This document shows positions 9,691 through 19,162 of a DNA stretch of 64,000 nt, piece after piece (position 1 is the first letter of the stretch; the number at the start of each line of letters is the position of its first letter). A program made the position numbers and the translations under genes. The notes under the pieces were generated by a model. It worked only from the letters and a program-made list of their open reading frames with translations. It made no database searches and was not told the DNA's origin. This DNA comes from Hermatobates lingyangjiaoensis (lineage: Eukaryota > Arthropoda > Insecta > Hemiptera > Hermatobatidae): NCBI GenBank assembly GCA_026182355.1, contig JAPFBL010000598.1, forward strand, positions 1 to 64,000, given 5' to 3'.

Positions 9691-9714
9691 ATATATATAT
9701 ATATAATATAGTTC

Positions 9715-9985
9715 AATATAAACAAAGAAACATAGAGAAATCAGAAGAACACACTTACAGTCTCTAATTTTCGGTTTGAACCGTCTTCAAGAGAGATAAG
9801 AGAGGGAAACCAAGCGCACTGGATCAGAGACGGTTGGAGACCGTCTCCAACCGTCTCTGATCCAGTGCGCTTGGTTTCCCTCTCTTATCTCTCCTGAAGA
9901 CGGTTCAAACGAAAATTAGAGACTGTAAGTGTGTTCTTCTGATTTCTCTATGTTTCTTTGTTTATATTGAACTATATTTGTCCGT
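9715..9985. repeat. Family C snap-back palindrome
   Basis: Two family C units, tail to tail, with arms of about 125 bp and the axis at GGTTGGAGAC/GTCTCCAACC (about 9840). A near-identical hammerhead lies in each arm. (TA)n bounds the left end, and the right tail runs to (TA)n at 10018. Confidence 0.9.
9888..9923 (+). ncRNA. Hammerhead-like ribozyme, family C
   Basis: Stem I UCUC/GAGA, CUGAAGA, extra C, stem II GGUU/AAC(G), GAAAAUUA. The minus-strand partner at 9761-9796 keeps GGUU/AACC but has CUUGAAGA. Stem III would be one A-U pair, with triplet UUA. Confidence 0.6.
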
Positions 9986-10044
9986 TTTGGATCGTAATTT
10001 CCAACGAAAAAAAGTGTATTATATATATATATATATATATATTA

Positions 10045-10262
10045 TTAAAATGTGCCGCAGCTTCGGCGTTCACGACTTTCAAACTAAGCTGCTCCTAGTC
10101 TCCTGACAATCTTACGAATGCATGGTGGTAATTGCCAATGTCAATTTCAATGTCCTTTTAGGCAACTTATTTGGCAATTACCACCATGCATTCGTAAAAC
10201 TCTCAGGAGACTGGAGCAGCTTAGTCTTAAAGTCGTGAACGCCGAAGCTGTCGCACATTTTA
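10045..10262. repeat. Inverted repeat carrying a PLE-like ORF start
   Basis: The left arm from TGTGCCGCAGCTTCGGCGTTC is mirrored by the right arm ending GAACGCCGAAGCTGTCGCACA. The inner arms meet around 10150 (GGTGGTAATTGCC / GGCAATTACCACC). Confidence 0.85.
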
Positions 10263-10301
10263 AAAAATATGCATCCAAGAAGATTTGCTGCCAACCTATA
10301 C

Positions 10302-10308
<7 letters not shown>
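10118..10308 (+). pseudogene. Possible PLE ORF start of a divergent family
   Basis: The frame reads PPCIRKTLRRLEQLSLKVV, then NAEAVAHFKKYASKK...QPILNIYI and enters (TA)n. The spacing of LRRLEQL, HFKKY and a terminal LNIYI resembles the EGLLPKYTNIYI-type pieces. The N-terminal third is a by-product of the palindrome. Confidence 0.4.
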
Positions 10309-10348
<40 letters not shown>

Positions 10349-10380
10349 TATAATTATTTTATTTATATATATATGTATAT

Positions 10381-10675
10381 ACACTTTAACACATAGAAAA
10401 GAACACAGAAAGACACTACAGAACTCACTTCGATATTTCGACATCCGTCGTCATAGGGAAGAAGTGCGAAGTACTCGCGTTGAGAAGCAAACTGCTACTC
10501 ATAGCGTAGATAGCAGTTTGCTTCTCAACGCGAGTACTTCGCACTTCTTCCCGATGATGACGGATGTCGAAATATCGAAGTGAGTTCTGTAGTGTCTTTC
10601 TGTGTTCTTTTGTATGTGTTAAAGTGTTTATTGTCAACACGGACTTTTCATTTTAGTCGAAGTATATATATATAT
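10381..10675. repeat. Family E snap-back palindrome
   Basis: Arms of about 115 bp, loop about 10495-10512, each arm with a hammerhead-like core. The tail of the right arm (GTTTATTGTCAACACGGAC...AGTATATA) is longer than the left. Confidence 0.9.
10541..10584 (+). ncRNA. Hammerhead-like ribozyme, family E
   Basis: Stem I CACUUC/GAAGUG (6 bp), CCGAUGA (U4 changed to C), hairpin GAC/GUC region, GAAAUAUC. The mirror copy is at 10424-10468 (minus). The U4 substitution recurs in all family E copies, so activity is uncertain. Confidence 0.5.
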
Positions 10676-10699
10676 ATATATAATATATATATAATATAT

Positions 10700-10943
10700 A
10701 TGTACTTCATAATTAATAGCTTCAAAATATTGCTTAAATACGAATTTGAAAATTTATGTTACATAGAAAAAAAAAAGGTTAAATTTGTAAATAAAATGAT
10801 TACTATTTGAGACATAGAGTAGAGGAAAGCTATTTAGCCATAATGAACAGTATTTTACGATTTTTATACTAAGACAATATCGATTTTTTAAACTTTTACC
10901 TTTTTTCGAAATTTACTTAAATTTGTCCTAATTTAAATTTTGT
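10700..10943. other. AT-rich DNA, nothing recognised
   Basis: No repeat partner or coding pattern seen. Confidence 0.5.
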
Positions 10944-10964
10944 TTAATCTCACCTAGTTTTCGA

Positions 10965-11080
10965 TTTATTCACACAGGAGGTGAATAAATCTGAACACGT
11001 TGTCATTCGGAGAAGAATGATGACCGTTGGTCCCGAGTCTGTACGATATCTGCTACTCATTAATAATTTGTTTTCGTAAC
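10965..11080 (+). mobile_element. SINE central fragment
   Basis: TTTATTCACACAGGAGGTGAATAAATCTGA...CGGAGAAGAATGA...TTGGTCCCGAGTCTGTACGAT matches the body of the SINE at 35240-35345. The tRNA head and tail are missing. Confidence 0.8.
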
Positions 11081-11179
11081 AAAGTTCGTAAGAATTGGTT
11101 TATATTCTCACAAGGACCCATTGGTTAAGTGTGTTTAAGTGTTTCTTTATCTATATTGAAGTACTTATATATGTATATA

Positions 11180-11325
11180 TTTTGTTCAATAAAACCCCAG
11201 GTTTGGGTTGTATCAGTTTCTTACAGTCAAAATGCACTCTGATTCAGGCTGATGTCCTGTGAACATTCCAATAGTAATCCACCTCGATATGTATAAACTA
11301 ACAATCCTAATGTTCTCATTATTGT
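11180..11325 (+). mobile_element. PLE pseudo-LTR leader
   Basis: Sequence immediately upstream of a hammerhead and ORF start, in the position where other copies have the UTR after the endonuclease. No endonuclease residues are visible. Confidence 0.45.
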
Positions 11326-11364
11326 CCTGATGATGAATATGGTACATTGGAAACATGTCGACTA
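11322..11364 (+). ncRNA. Hammerhead-like ribozyme overlapping an ORF start
   Basis: Stem I GUC/GAC, CUGAUGA, weak A/U-rich stem II, GAAAC, AU, GUC triplet. The ATG at 11355-11357 lies in the stem III/triplet segment. Confidence 0.7.
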
Positions 11365-11522
11365 GGAATATTGGTGATAAGCTTTATAGTTTTAATGAAG
11401 AGACGAGGAAGGAATTCTGGAAACTGGAGAAATTGTTTAAGAAACAGATAGAAGTCAAATATGGGGCGTTATTTAATAAAGGACTGCTTCCTCCCACTAA
11501 TATATATATATTGATTGGATGA
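11355..11522 (+). pseudogene. PLE ORF start fragment
   Basis: MSTRNIGDKLYSFNEETRK, then WKLEKLFKKQIEVKYGALFN, a small deletion of the TCxxE segment, then GLLPPTNIYI at a short (TA)n run, ending in a stop. It is open throughout. It resembles the 8500-8666 copy. Confidence 0.75.
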
Positions 11523-11671
11523 AAAAACCGTTAACTGTCAGTACCCCCACCCCACCTCAGTCAGTAGCCCTTGCGAATCAGGCCCAAGAGCAGCTACTTC
11601 AAACTTCTACTATATAATGTGTTTTAATACCAACTCCAAAGACTAATAATTTTCCTCTTTGTTTAATTAAT

Positions 11672-11712
11672 CACCCTCAAGATGACTGGAAGCCAGTCGA
11701 AACATGTCGGTT
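11672..11712 (+). ncRNA. Hammerhead-like ribozyme with strong stem II
   Basis: Stem I ACC/GGU, CUCAAGA (G5 changed to C), extra U, stem II GACUGG/CCAGUC with an AAG loop, GAAAC, AU, GUC. The G5 change would normally abolish cleavage. Confidence 0.6.
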
Positions 11713-11851
11713 ATAACTTAATTAACATTCTCCAACGTTTGGATGAAGGAAAGAAGAAGGTATTCAGAAACCTTGAAAAACTAGTGAAGAAAATGACATC
11801 AGCGAAATACGGTCAGCTGTTCAACGAAATATATATATATATATATATATT
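11682..11851 (+). pseudogene. PLE ORF start fragment
   Basis: The open frame gives RLDEGKKKVFRNLEKLVKKMT and SAKYGQLFNE, running into (TA)n. The ribozyme ATG is out of frame with this segment, implying an indel near 11720. Confidence 0.65.
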
Positions 11852-12066
11852 TAAACTAGAATTTAAAAAAGAACACATAGAAAGGAAACCACTGAACTCA
11901 CTACTATATTTCGATGTCCTCGTCTTCAGGAAAAGAAGTGAATCGCGACGAAGATAACGAAAGAAGAAGATATAATATATTTATATATATATATATATTA
12001 TATATATATATATATATATTAAATTTTCTTCTTCTTTCGTTATCTTCGTCGCGATTCACTTCTTTT
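11851..12066. repeat. Family B minus unit with inverted remnant
   Basis: A family B tail and hammerhead on the minus strand (ribozyme 11897-11942) are followed by GAAGATAACGAAAGAAGAAGA. This is mirrored at 12020-12064 across a (TA)n core at 11974-12020, so here the palindrome axis is the microsatellite itself. Confidence 0.8.
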
Positions 12067-12067
12067 T

Positions 12068-12099
<32 letters not shown>

Positions 12100-12101
<2 letters not shown>

Positions 12102-12302
12102 GGTGTATAATGTAATCGGGATTAGGGCAATTTTCCAGGATCAAAATCAAACTCTCAATGTCAACGTTTCGTTTTTATTTAAAACCTTTTTCATAGGCCT
12201 ACAAATAAAGGATGTACACATCCTTTATTTGTAGGCCTATGAAAAGGTTGTAAATAAAAACGAAACGTTGACATTGAGAGTTTGATTTTGATCCTGGAAA
12301 AT
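12100..12302. repeat. Family M snap-back palindrome
   Basis: Arms of about 95 bp with the axis at GGATGT/ACACATCC (about 12208). Each arm has the GAAACGTTGACATTGAGAG element, with the family M tail outermost. Confidence 0.9.
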
Positions 12303-12319
12303 ATCATTTAAAATTGGAA

Positions 12320-12605
12320 AAAAAAAACTATCTAGACGCAAATCAGCTCAAATTCGAGGAAAAGCAAAGCACAGAGAAAGAAAGATACATACGAACTCAA
12401 ATTTTCGGATGATCCGTCTTCAAAAGAAAAAAGAAAGCTGACCAAGCAGGTATGGGAACGCAAGGGCAGGAAACTTCCCGACAACCTGGGTGGCCATTCT
12501 ATTTTCTTCTGTAGATCTTTCAGCCGATAATTAGAATTCGTATGTGTGTTTTTCTGTTTGTTGCTTTTCCTGTGTGTTGCTTTTCTCGTTTTTTGGCTCA
12601 TATAT
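12320..12605. repeat. Family R inverted pair (diverged)
   Basis: Left minus-strand unit with TTTGAAGACGGATCATCCGAAAATTTGAGTTCGTATG. The right arm has TCTGTAGATCTTTCAGCCGATAATTAGAATTCGTATG. The two halves share ends but differ in the ribozyme, so they are related rather than identical. Another R fragment lies at 33840-33985. Confidence 0.65.
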
Positions 12606-12631
12606 ATTATATATATATAATATATAAGATA

Positions 12632-12915
12632 TAAATTAACATAAGGGGTTATTGAGGATTTTGGTCTTTAAACATACAACTAACTCCTGATGATCAGCCG
12701 ACGTTTCGCCAAAAGTTGTTTAGCATTTTCAAGGCTAAAAAACAATTAATTAAACGACATAAGTAAAGCAAGGTAAATACATCATCGGACACGATCCAAC
12801 AGAAAACAAACGACACAAACAACAATTATAGTACCCAGAAAACCACAAAAGTATAATCAAATACCAAAAATTTTTAACCAAAATCCTCAATAACCCCTTA
12901 TGTGAATTTGAAATA
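12632..12915 (-). mobile_element. Family N unit
   Basis: Minus-strand hammerhead-like segment at 12692-12735 (GCC/GGC stem I, hairpin with GCNAAA/TTTTGGC, GAAACGTCGGC), with the core reading UUGAAAA. The same family forms the large palindrome at 53912-54815. Confidence 0.65.
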
Positions 12916-12945
12916 TTAGTGATCGAGAAACTATATCAATATATA

Positions 12946-13309
12946 TATATATATAAACGAGAATTTAAAAAAGAACACATAGAAAGGAAACCACTGAACT
13001 CACTACTTTATTTCGATGTCCTCGTCTTCAGTAAAAGAAGTGAATCGCTCCAAAGGCTGATAACGACTGACTTGGCGTTCGAACTGAAGCACTCAAACAG
13101 TGTAGCCAACTTTCGGAGGAAAGGTAGACAGGGAAGATAATGAGATAAAAGCCAAATAAAAATTAAAAATGAAAACATTTAACTAAAATAAAATTAAAAG
13201 CTGATAACAACTTTAAAAAAAAAAATCAACGATTGAGGTTAAGCCCAAGAGCCGATCTACCGCCCAGAAGACTAATAAGTGCTTCTTCTGAAGCTCTCAG
13301 AGTAACTTT
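12946..13309 (-). mobile_element. PLE 3' end: endonuclease tail plus family B hammerhead
   Basis: Minus strand from 13309: endonuclease C-terminus and stop (13226), about 200 bp of UTR, the hammerhead at 12999-13043, then TTCTCGTTTATATATA. It is collinear with 44850-45205, which ties the family B ribozyme to a PLE. Confidence 0.85.
13226..13309 (-). pseudogene. PLE endonuclease C-terminal 27 codons
   Basis: Encodes KVTLRASEEALISLL...GLNLNR and stop, the same end as at 5111-5190 and 44850. It is truncated at (TA)n. Confidence 0.8.
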
Positions 13310-13340
13310 CGTATTAATATATATATATATATATATATCA

Positions 13341-14450
13341 ACTTGAACTAATCTGAGAAAGGAATGAGGAAAAAAGAACTGTAGATGGTTCAAGAGTCAG
13401 ATGTATATGTTTGTTATAATCATAGGCCATCTGACATTGGATATTTAATTTTGTCGAGTAATATCTGAACACAGGTTTAATTTTACTCATATCTGCCATG
13501 ACTGTACAAAAATTATAGTCTTTCTTATGATATTTTCTTCTGGTTTGGACATTATGTTCGCAACTTTATTTTTAAAAGAGAAAGAGACAATGGTTCTTTA
13601 ACCGTAATCTTATTCTTTTTCAAAAACTTAACCACAAAGGAAGTTTTAAAATTTCATAAAGACTGGTTTTTTACGATTGTAACATTATTTTTTTATTCTA
13701 TTTCATGTTAAAGCTATATGATTCATTCCTACTTAACGTGTTTATCCTGATATTATTTATTCTGAAGATAATTCGAGTCATGATATTTCGATGTTTTACT
13801 AAAAGTAATATTTACATATCTCTTGAGTCTTCTATATTTCTTTAAGTATTATGTTTTTTATTGTAGGTTTTTTGAGTTTATTTATTATGAGGAGTAACGT
13901 AAATCCGACTGTATCTAGTTCCTTATTCTTCATATCATTATTATATATATATTATGAACGAACAAAAGTACCATTAAATGCAACCTTTTCATTTGAATTA
14001 TTTGAAATTACGAATCTTGTTAATTCATGACGTTTCTTACTTTAATAAAATATTTCTATCGAGATAAACTATAGACATTTGTTTTATTTTACGCAGGCTT
14101 GTTATATTCTGATTATATTATATTACTTTATTCTGAATTATGATATATATCTGTCTTATCTAAGAACATGTAATCTAAAGATTTATTATTTTCTAGAATT
14201 ATAACTAGCTATTTGGCTATTGATCTGGTGATTCGTTTACTAGTTTGCATCACCTTTTTGAATTCTCTATTAATTTTCAAATCTGTAATTAATCAATGGA
14301 CGTTTATATTATCGTTATTTCTGTTTTTTTATTTCGCTTTGTTGTTATTTGTTCTAAATACTTAAATGAGTATGTATGAATCATGTTAATACATTTCGGT
14401 AGCATTTTACTACATGTATCTAAGTGTATGCTTAATATGCATACTATTAT
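13341..14450. other. AT-rich DNA without recognised features
   Basis: About 1.1 kb with no repeat partner in the window, no hammerhead core and no family-like ORF. Confidence 0.55.
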
Positions 14451-14455
14451 AAAAA

Positions 14456-14765
14456 GTGAAAAATTTGTTAGATAGAAATATCGTAGAATCCACTATTCCA
14501 TTAGAGGGGGGTTTCGTTACTTCTATTTCTATATCTATATCTATATATATATATATATATATAAACAAACACATTTTCTTTTTCTCGGAGTTTGGTCCCT
14601 CCGAGAAAACGATAAAGTGTTTGTTATTATTTTGTGGTCAAGAAAACAGTACCGTATATATATATATATTATGTATCAAGACGAGTACATCGAAATACGA
14701 GTATAGTAGTGAGTTCAGTGATTTCTTTTCTATGTGTTCTTTTTAAATTCTAGTTTATATATGTA
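14456..14765 (+). mobile_element. Family P and family B tails in series
   Basis: An inverted remnant and plus copy of the family P tail (14565-14660), then a family B unit cut inside its ribozyme (14672-14760, CAAGACGAGTACATCGAAATA). Both end in (TA)n. Confidence 0.65.
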
Positions 14766-14779
14766 TATATATATAGATA

Positions 14780-15003
14780 GCAAAACGATACAAAAGGACA
14801 ACAAACATTCAACGATGAATCTCAAATATAGAACTAAGGAACAAACACACTTACTGACTGACTCTTAATTTTAGGTTCAACCGCCATCAGGAGAATATAG
14901 ATAGCGACACCAAGCACACTTGTGAAGCGACAGTTGGAGAAACAACAGTGTTGTCACAGACATGCCTTGTTCAAGTAAGGTAAGAAAAACTAACTCATGA
15001 CTA
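14780..15003 (-). mobile_element. Family J hammerhead unit
   Basis: The minus strand carries CTCCTGATGGCGGTTGAACC and TTAAGAGTCAGTCAGTAAGTG. Other J copies are at 15331-15500 and 52930-53190. Confidence 0.6.
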
Positions 15004-15027
15004 TATATAGATATATATATATATATT

Positions 15028-15265
15028 CGTAAATTTTAATAGCAGTCCTTCTTTGACATATACATTTTTGAAAATGACACCAAATTTAGCTGATACCTGT
15101 TTCTTAACAAGTTTCTCAATTTTTCTAAATAACAACGGCATTACGTTAATGTAAGTTACGTTACAAATAACAAGACGAAGTAACGTAGACGAAAAAACGA
15201 GAGTGTTATTTTGAAAAATTGAGAAACTTGTTGAGAAATAACAGGGATCAGCTAAATATATACAA
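15028..15265. repeat. Inverted pair of PLE ORF-start fragments
   Basis: The minus strand 15141-15030 encodes the FRKIEKLVKKQVSAKFGVIFK-like segment and KEGLLLKFTN. The plus strand from 15190 repeats SVILKNxETC-like sequence (FxKIEKLVEKxQGSAKYI with indels). The centre near 15160 is a CGTTACGT-rich hairpin. Confidence 0.65.
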
Positions 15266-15297
15266 TGTAAATATGTGAAAATGTATATCCATATACA

Positions 15298-15330
<33 letters not shown>

Positions 15331-15660
15331 TGATGACGGTTCAATTAAAAATTAGAGACAGTAAGTGTGTGCTTATTCCTTAGTTCAGTGTTTGTGATGC
15401 ATCGTGAAATGTATATGTATATTTATAATGAAATAAACTGTCCAACGGAATTAAAATAAAAACAATGTGAACTTTGATCCCAAACTTATGATGTTTGATC
15501 ATATATATATTATCTTCAGAGACCAACCGTCTCTGAACCAGTGCGCTTGGTTCTAACTCTCTTATCTCTCCTGAAGACGGTTCAAACTGAAAATTAGGGA
15601 CTGTAAGTGTATTCTTTTGATTTCTCTAAGTTTCTTTATCTATATTGAACTCTATATATA
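15331..15660 (+). mobile_element. Family J tail followed by family C unit
   Basis: J: TGATGACGGTTCAATTAAAAATTAGAGACAG. C: the hammerhead at 15566-15600 reads UCUC, CUGAAGA, C, GGUU CA AACU, GAAAAUUA, GGGA. The C core is intact. Ends at (TA)n 15651-15674. Confidence 0.65.
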
Positions 15661-15674
15661 TATATATATATATT

Positions 15675-15838
15675 TTATATGCACGAGATAAAAATTCACG
15701 TAGAGTACCGACCAGAGTAAGGAAACACACTTACAGACTCACATTTTCGGGTAATCCGTTTTCAAGAGGAAATGGAAATTAGAAACCAACGATCTTACCT
15801 TGCGTAGACGCAACGGTACGTAACCATATGTACTCCTG

Positions 15839-15840
<2 letters not shown>
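15675..15840 (-). mobile_element. Family D hammerhead unit
   Basis: The minus strand has CTCTTGAAAACGGATTACCCGAAAATGTGAGTCTGTAAGTG. Core changes (CUUGAAAA) suggest decay. Confidence 0.6.

Positions 15841-15844
<4 letters not shown>

Positions 15845-15878
<34 letters not shown>
15845..15878. repeat. (TA)n microsatellite
   Basis: Separates minus-strand D from a plus-strand family H unit (15879-15990). Confidence 0.95.
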
Positions 15879-15881
<3 letters not shown>

Positions 15882-16105
15882 AGTTAGCTTCAGTTACTCA
15901 AATAGACTACTTCTGGCCGATGAGTTGAAATATCGTTGTGAGTCTTTTGTGTGTGTCTTTATTTGTTTTTCTCTTTCCTGTGTGAACTATATATTATATA
16001 GTTAGATAACTATCTCACATGAACATTATTAATAGGTGTTGCATAATTGGAGACAGTACTAAATATTTATTGACATTATATATATATATATATATATATA
16101 TATTT

Positions 16106-16631
16106 AAAAGATGTAACTTTTTTTTTGAGGATTGAGGTCCAATGATTTATACTAGTACTTTTGCCGACGTTTCGACATATATTTATGACATCTTCAGGGC
16201 TACAACATGATTGTTTTAGAAGTAGCACTACTATTACTACTAATTGGTAATTTGTTACATTTTAATCTGCACAGAAACAAAGAGGAAATTTATTGATAAA
16301 TCAGTTATTACGACCATGGATTATTTTGTTATACATTAACATAAGGATTTTGTTATAGTTATTCTATTGCTTTAGAATTATTGCATAAGTAAAGAGATCA
16401 CTATTTGATTACCTTGGAAATCTGTTTATGTTGCAGCATTCTTATTTAACACTGTTTCATGATGGTTACTATTTGTTTTCTGGGAGGTTTCTTTACGGTT
16501 ATGTTCTGTTTTGATTGTTTGAGTACACAGTGTTTTTTTTATTATATTATTTTTTTTTTGTTTTTTGTTTTTTTGTGGGTTTGCCTAATCATTGGTTTAA
16601 ATCATTGGACCTCAATCCTCAAAAAAAAAGT

Positions 16632-16638
<7 letters not shown>
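16106..16638. repeat. Family L inverted pair with ~390-bp spacer
   Basis: GATGTAACTTTTTTTTTGAGG at 16110 is mirrored by CCTCAAAAAAAAAGTTACATC at 16617. The left arm extends into a hammerhead at 16163-16201 (minus: GCC/GGC stem I, CUGAAGA, U, mostly paired stem II, GAAACGUC). The right arm stops before the ribozyme. Confidence 0.75.

Positions 16639-16686
<48 letters not shown>
16638..16686. repeat. (TA)n microsatellite
   Basis: One of the longest uninterrupted TA tracts in the window. Confidence 0.95.
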
Positions 16687-16690
<4 letters not shown>

Positions 16691-16944
16691 CTTTATATTT
16701 AATTTTACTAAAGAGAGGAATAATGATTTACAATACTTTGTTATGTTATGAATTATTAATTAATTATTTTATAAACAAGGTTGAAATACTGTTTTTATAT
16801 TAATATACAATAAATAGAGATCATTTTTTTTATTTATTTCTCATTACTAATAACTATTTAAAGTTAACTATTTATATACATAATAACTATTTTGTCTGAA
16901 GTATATATGTGGGAAGCAGTTTTATATTCTGACTGATGTAAATG

Positions 16945-16976
<32 letters not shown>

Positions 16977-17130
16977 GAATGTTTCGATTGATTATAAAGA
17001 CAGCATATTCTTTCGCCCACTTCCTTCTGCGGTTCTTAAAAGAAGGTTTATTCAAAATATTAATTATGTTTGCTTTATTTGTATAAATGAACTATTTATT
17101 TTAACTGTGCTCGTTAACTACTATACGAAA
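16687..17130. repeat. Repeat X, copy 1
   Basis: Shares a backbone with 19163-19985: ATTCACTTTATATTT, ACTTTGTTATG, AATATACAATANATAGAGATCATTTT, GTATATATGTGGGAAGCAG, CTTTCGCCCACTNCCTTCTGCGG. Here the last block occurs once. No protein was recognised. Confidence 0.8.
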
Positions 17131-17186
17131 TTGATTTAGATATATATATATATATAATATATATATATAATATATATAAAATATAT

Positions 17187-17326
17187 AATGTTTTATTAAA
17201 AGTAATGCCCAATTTAACTTTTACACTTTTTCTTATCCGTTTTTCAAGTGTTCTCATACTTGACTTCCATGGTTCTGGAACTAAAAACATAAGTTCACCA
17301 AAATTTTTATTACTATACACCGACAT
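17187..17326 (-). pseudogene. PLE ORF start fragment (family K)
   Basis: Minus strand ATG 17326: MSVYSNKNFGELMFLVPEPW, then KSSMRTLEKRIRKSVKVKLG, then ITFNKT, running into (TA)n. Nearly identical copies are at 52292-52428 and 52743-52905. Confidence 0.75.
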
Positions 17327-17357
17327 GTTTCGGTCATCGTTGACCATTTTCAAGGTT
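17319..17357 (-). ncRNA. Hammerhead-like ribozyme, family K
   Basis: Minus strand: stem I ACC/GGU, stem II GGUCA/UGACC with an ACGA loop, GAAAC, AU, GUC. The 5' core reads UUGAAAA instead of CUGAAGA. Stem II and the 3' core are perfect. The ORF ATG overlaps the triplet segment. Confidence 0.6.
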
Positions 17358-17640
17358 AAAGAATATATAAAATTATTAATGATCGAAAAGTGAATAACAA
17401 TTAAAATAAACTAAAATAAACATAACGAGTCCATAACACATATTCACAACTAGAAAGGTTATCAAAGGTAAAGGTATGTTGAGGTTTCACCAGGCTCTTG
17501 GTTACCTTCCATCCGTCATTTGTATCTGGGAAGGTAATCGATTAACTTCTATACCTCTCCCAGACTGGTTCGCCTTCTGACTGCCTTCATATAATTTTAG
17601 AATTCTTGAAAATCCTCCTCCTTGGCTGTTAATACTAGGC
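17358..17640 (-). mobile_element. PLE endonuclease tail and UTR
   Basis: Minus strand from 17640: GGGFSRILKLYEGSQK and following residues, homologous to the SRILKLHAGT tail at 46315 and the NRTLKLYS tail at 4400, then UTR leading into the hammerhead. Gives the order endonuclease, UTR, ribozyme, ORF start. Confidence 0.65.
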
Positions 17641-18018
17641 TAATACTAGTAAACACATGTGTAAACATGTGTTACATTACATTTACATGTGTAAACACTG
17701 TAAACACATTTACAGATTGAAATTTTTGTATAATCTGTCGTCAAGAGAAAAGAGAAAGAGTGACCAAGCAGGTTGTAGACGGAGCAGCAAGTAACCAACT
17801 CGTCTAAATATAGTAACCAACATCTCAGATACATATATGTATGTATATATATATAAATATATTTGTATATATATATATAGGCAAATTCAGGAGATCAAAA
17901 TTGAATTAGAGTAACGCACAGAGTAAGGAAACACACCTACAGAGTGTAATTTTCGGTAGCTCCGAAGGGAAAATATAGACCAACGATGTTGTAGACACAA
18001 CGGTAACTATATATACTC

Positions 18019-18045
<27 letters not shown>
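17641..18045 (-). mobile_element. Two decayed family D units
   Basis: 17690-17840 and 17890-18020 on the minus strand keep the D tail, an altered core (CTTGACGACAGATTATAC; CCTTCGGAGCTACC) and the GTTGTAGACG segment. ACATGTGTAAAC is repeated around 17650-17705. Confidence 0.55.
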
Positions 18046-18049
<4 letters not shown>

Positions 18050-18052
<3 letters not shown>

Positions 18053-18210
18053 GCGCTCCGTTCTTCGACGTGGGGAGATCTCTCTGACTTCGTCCTCTCT
18101 TCTAGTCTACTCTCCTGATGACGAACAACAGTTCGAAATATTGAATTCTGTAAGTTTTCTTTGTATTCTCTTTTCTGTGTCGTGCTTTGTGTAATTTAAA
18201 GTTATATATA
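18050..18210 (+). mobile_element. Family G hammerhead unit
   Basis: TTCTTCGACGTGGGGAGATC to GTGTAATTTAAAGT and (TA)n. Other G copies: 18720-18905, 21585-21720 (minus), 47945-48050, 59576-59720. Confidence 0.75.
18106..18146 (+). ncRNA. Hammerhead-like ribozyme, family G
   Basis: CUGAUGA, extra C, stem II GAAC/GUUC with an AACA loop, GAA, A UA U, U17, GAAUUC. All core residues are present. Stem I is short (CU/AG-type pairs next to the core). Confidence 0.65.
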
Positions 18211-18255
18211 TATATATATATAAATATATGTATATATATTAATATATATAATATA

Positions 18256-18380
18256 TATATATATTTAGAGTCGTTATCAGCCTTTGGAACGATTCACAGC
18301 TATTCCTGAAAACGAGGACATTGAAATATGGTAGTGAGTTTAGTGATTTCTTTTCTGTGGGTTCTTTTTAAATTGAAGTT
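18256..18380 (+). mobile_element. Family B unit
   Basis: Core reads CUGAAAA with an ATTGAAATATGGTAGTGAG 3' half, so it is likely inactive. Ends in (TA)n. Confidence 0.65.
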
Positions 18381-18513
18381 TGTATATATAGTATATATAA
18401 TATATATTTATATATATAGTATTTATGATATATATATATATATATATAAAAATTATGTCGAAATTGAACATAAATAAAGAAATGAAGAACATAAATAAAT
18501 AAATGAACATATG

Positions 18514-18555
<42 letters not shown>

Positions 18556-18556
<1 letters not shown>

Positions 18557-18658
18557 TATATATATTGTGTTGAACTGAATTGCCTTAATTAAACATACCT
18601 TTTTTTTGATCAGTGTTTCATATTTCCTTGCTAATTTTAAATCGTCAATATGTATCAA
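18556..18658 (-). pseudogene. PLE ORF start fragment, type 2
   Basis: The minus strand encodes DLKLARKYETLIKKKVCLIK and AIQFNT, entering (TA)n. Shared with 33118-33292 and 53348-53478 (ELKLARKY..L.KRKVC..AIQF). It is a second ORF-start family, distinct from the FGELxYL type. Confidence 0.65.
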
Positions 18659-18719
18659 TATATATATTCAACAGAATATGTATAAAAGAAGGTCTGCTCC
18701 CTATTTATACTAATATATA

Positions 18720-18910
18720 TATAAAACTTTAAATTACACAAAGCACGACACAGAAAAGAGAATACAAAAAAAAAACAAAAGAATATTGAACAAGAAACAA
18801 AACAAAACAGAACAAGAGAATACAAAAAGAGAATATTTCGAAATATTGAATTCTGTAAGTTTTCTTTGTATTCTCTTTTCTGTGTCGTGCTTAGTGTAAT
18901 TTAAAGTTTT
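18720..18910. repeat. Family G inverted pair with A-rich insert
   Basis: Left tail AACTTTAAATTACACAAAGCACG is mirrored at 18885-18910. The middle holds an AACAAAACA-rich stretch, and the right arm resumes at TTTCGAAATATTGAATTCTG. Confidence 0.75.
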
Positions 18911-18973
18911 TTAGTCCTTGTGGACCGTTTCTTATTTTTAGTATATATATATATATATATATATTATAAATAT

Positions 18974-19012
18974 ACTTTGAAGATGACATAAATATATGTC
19001 GAAACGTCAACA
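18974..19012 (+). ncRNA. Hammerhead-like ribozyme, family L
   Basis: UUGAAGA (C3 changed to U), U, stem II GACAUA/UAUGUC with an AAUA loop, GAAACGUC. Stem II is fully paired, unlike the 16163-16201 copy. Confidence 0.55.
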
Positions 19013-19162
19013 AAAGGACTAGTTTAAAATCATTCGATCTCAAAGCTCAAAAAAAAAACATTACATCATGTATTTATATATATATATTTATTTACGTTGG
19101 TTACTTCAGAAACATTTTTAATGCTTGTTGCATAATTCGGGACAGAACTAAACATTTATTAA

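Noticed and set aside
10118..10308. A small Cys-rich peptide gene (MHGGNCQCQFQCPF...)
   Set aside because: The Cys-rich start lies in the centre of a palindrome and is not shared with other copies; the remainder resembles a PLE ORF start.
16459..16803. 114-codon frame rich in Phe and Ile-Tyr repeats, membrane-protein-like
   Set aside because: The hydrophobicity comes from poly-T and TA repeats. The same pattern appears at every microsatellite.
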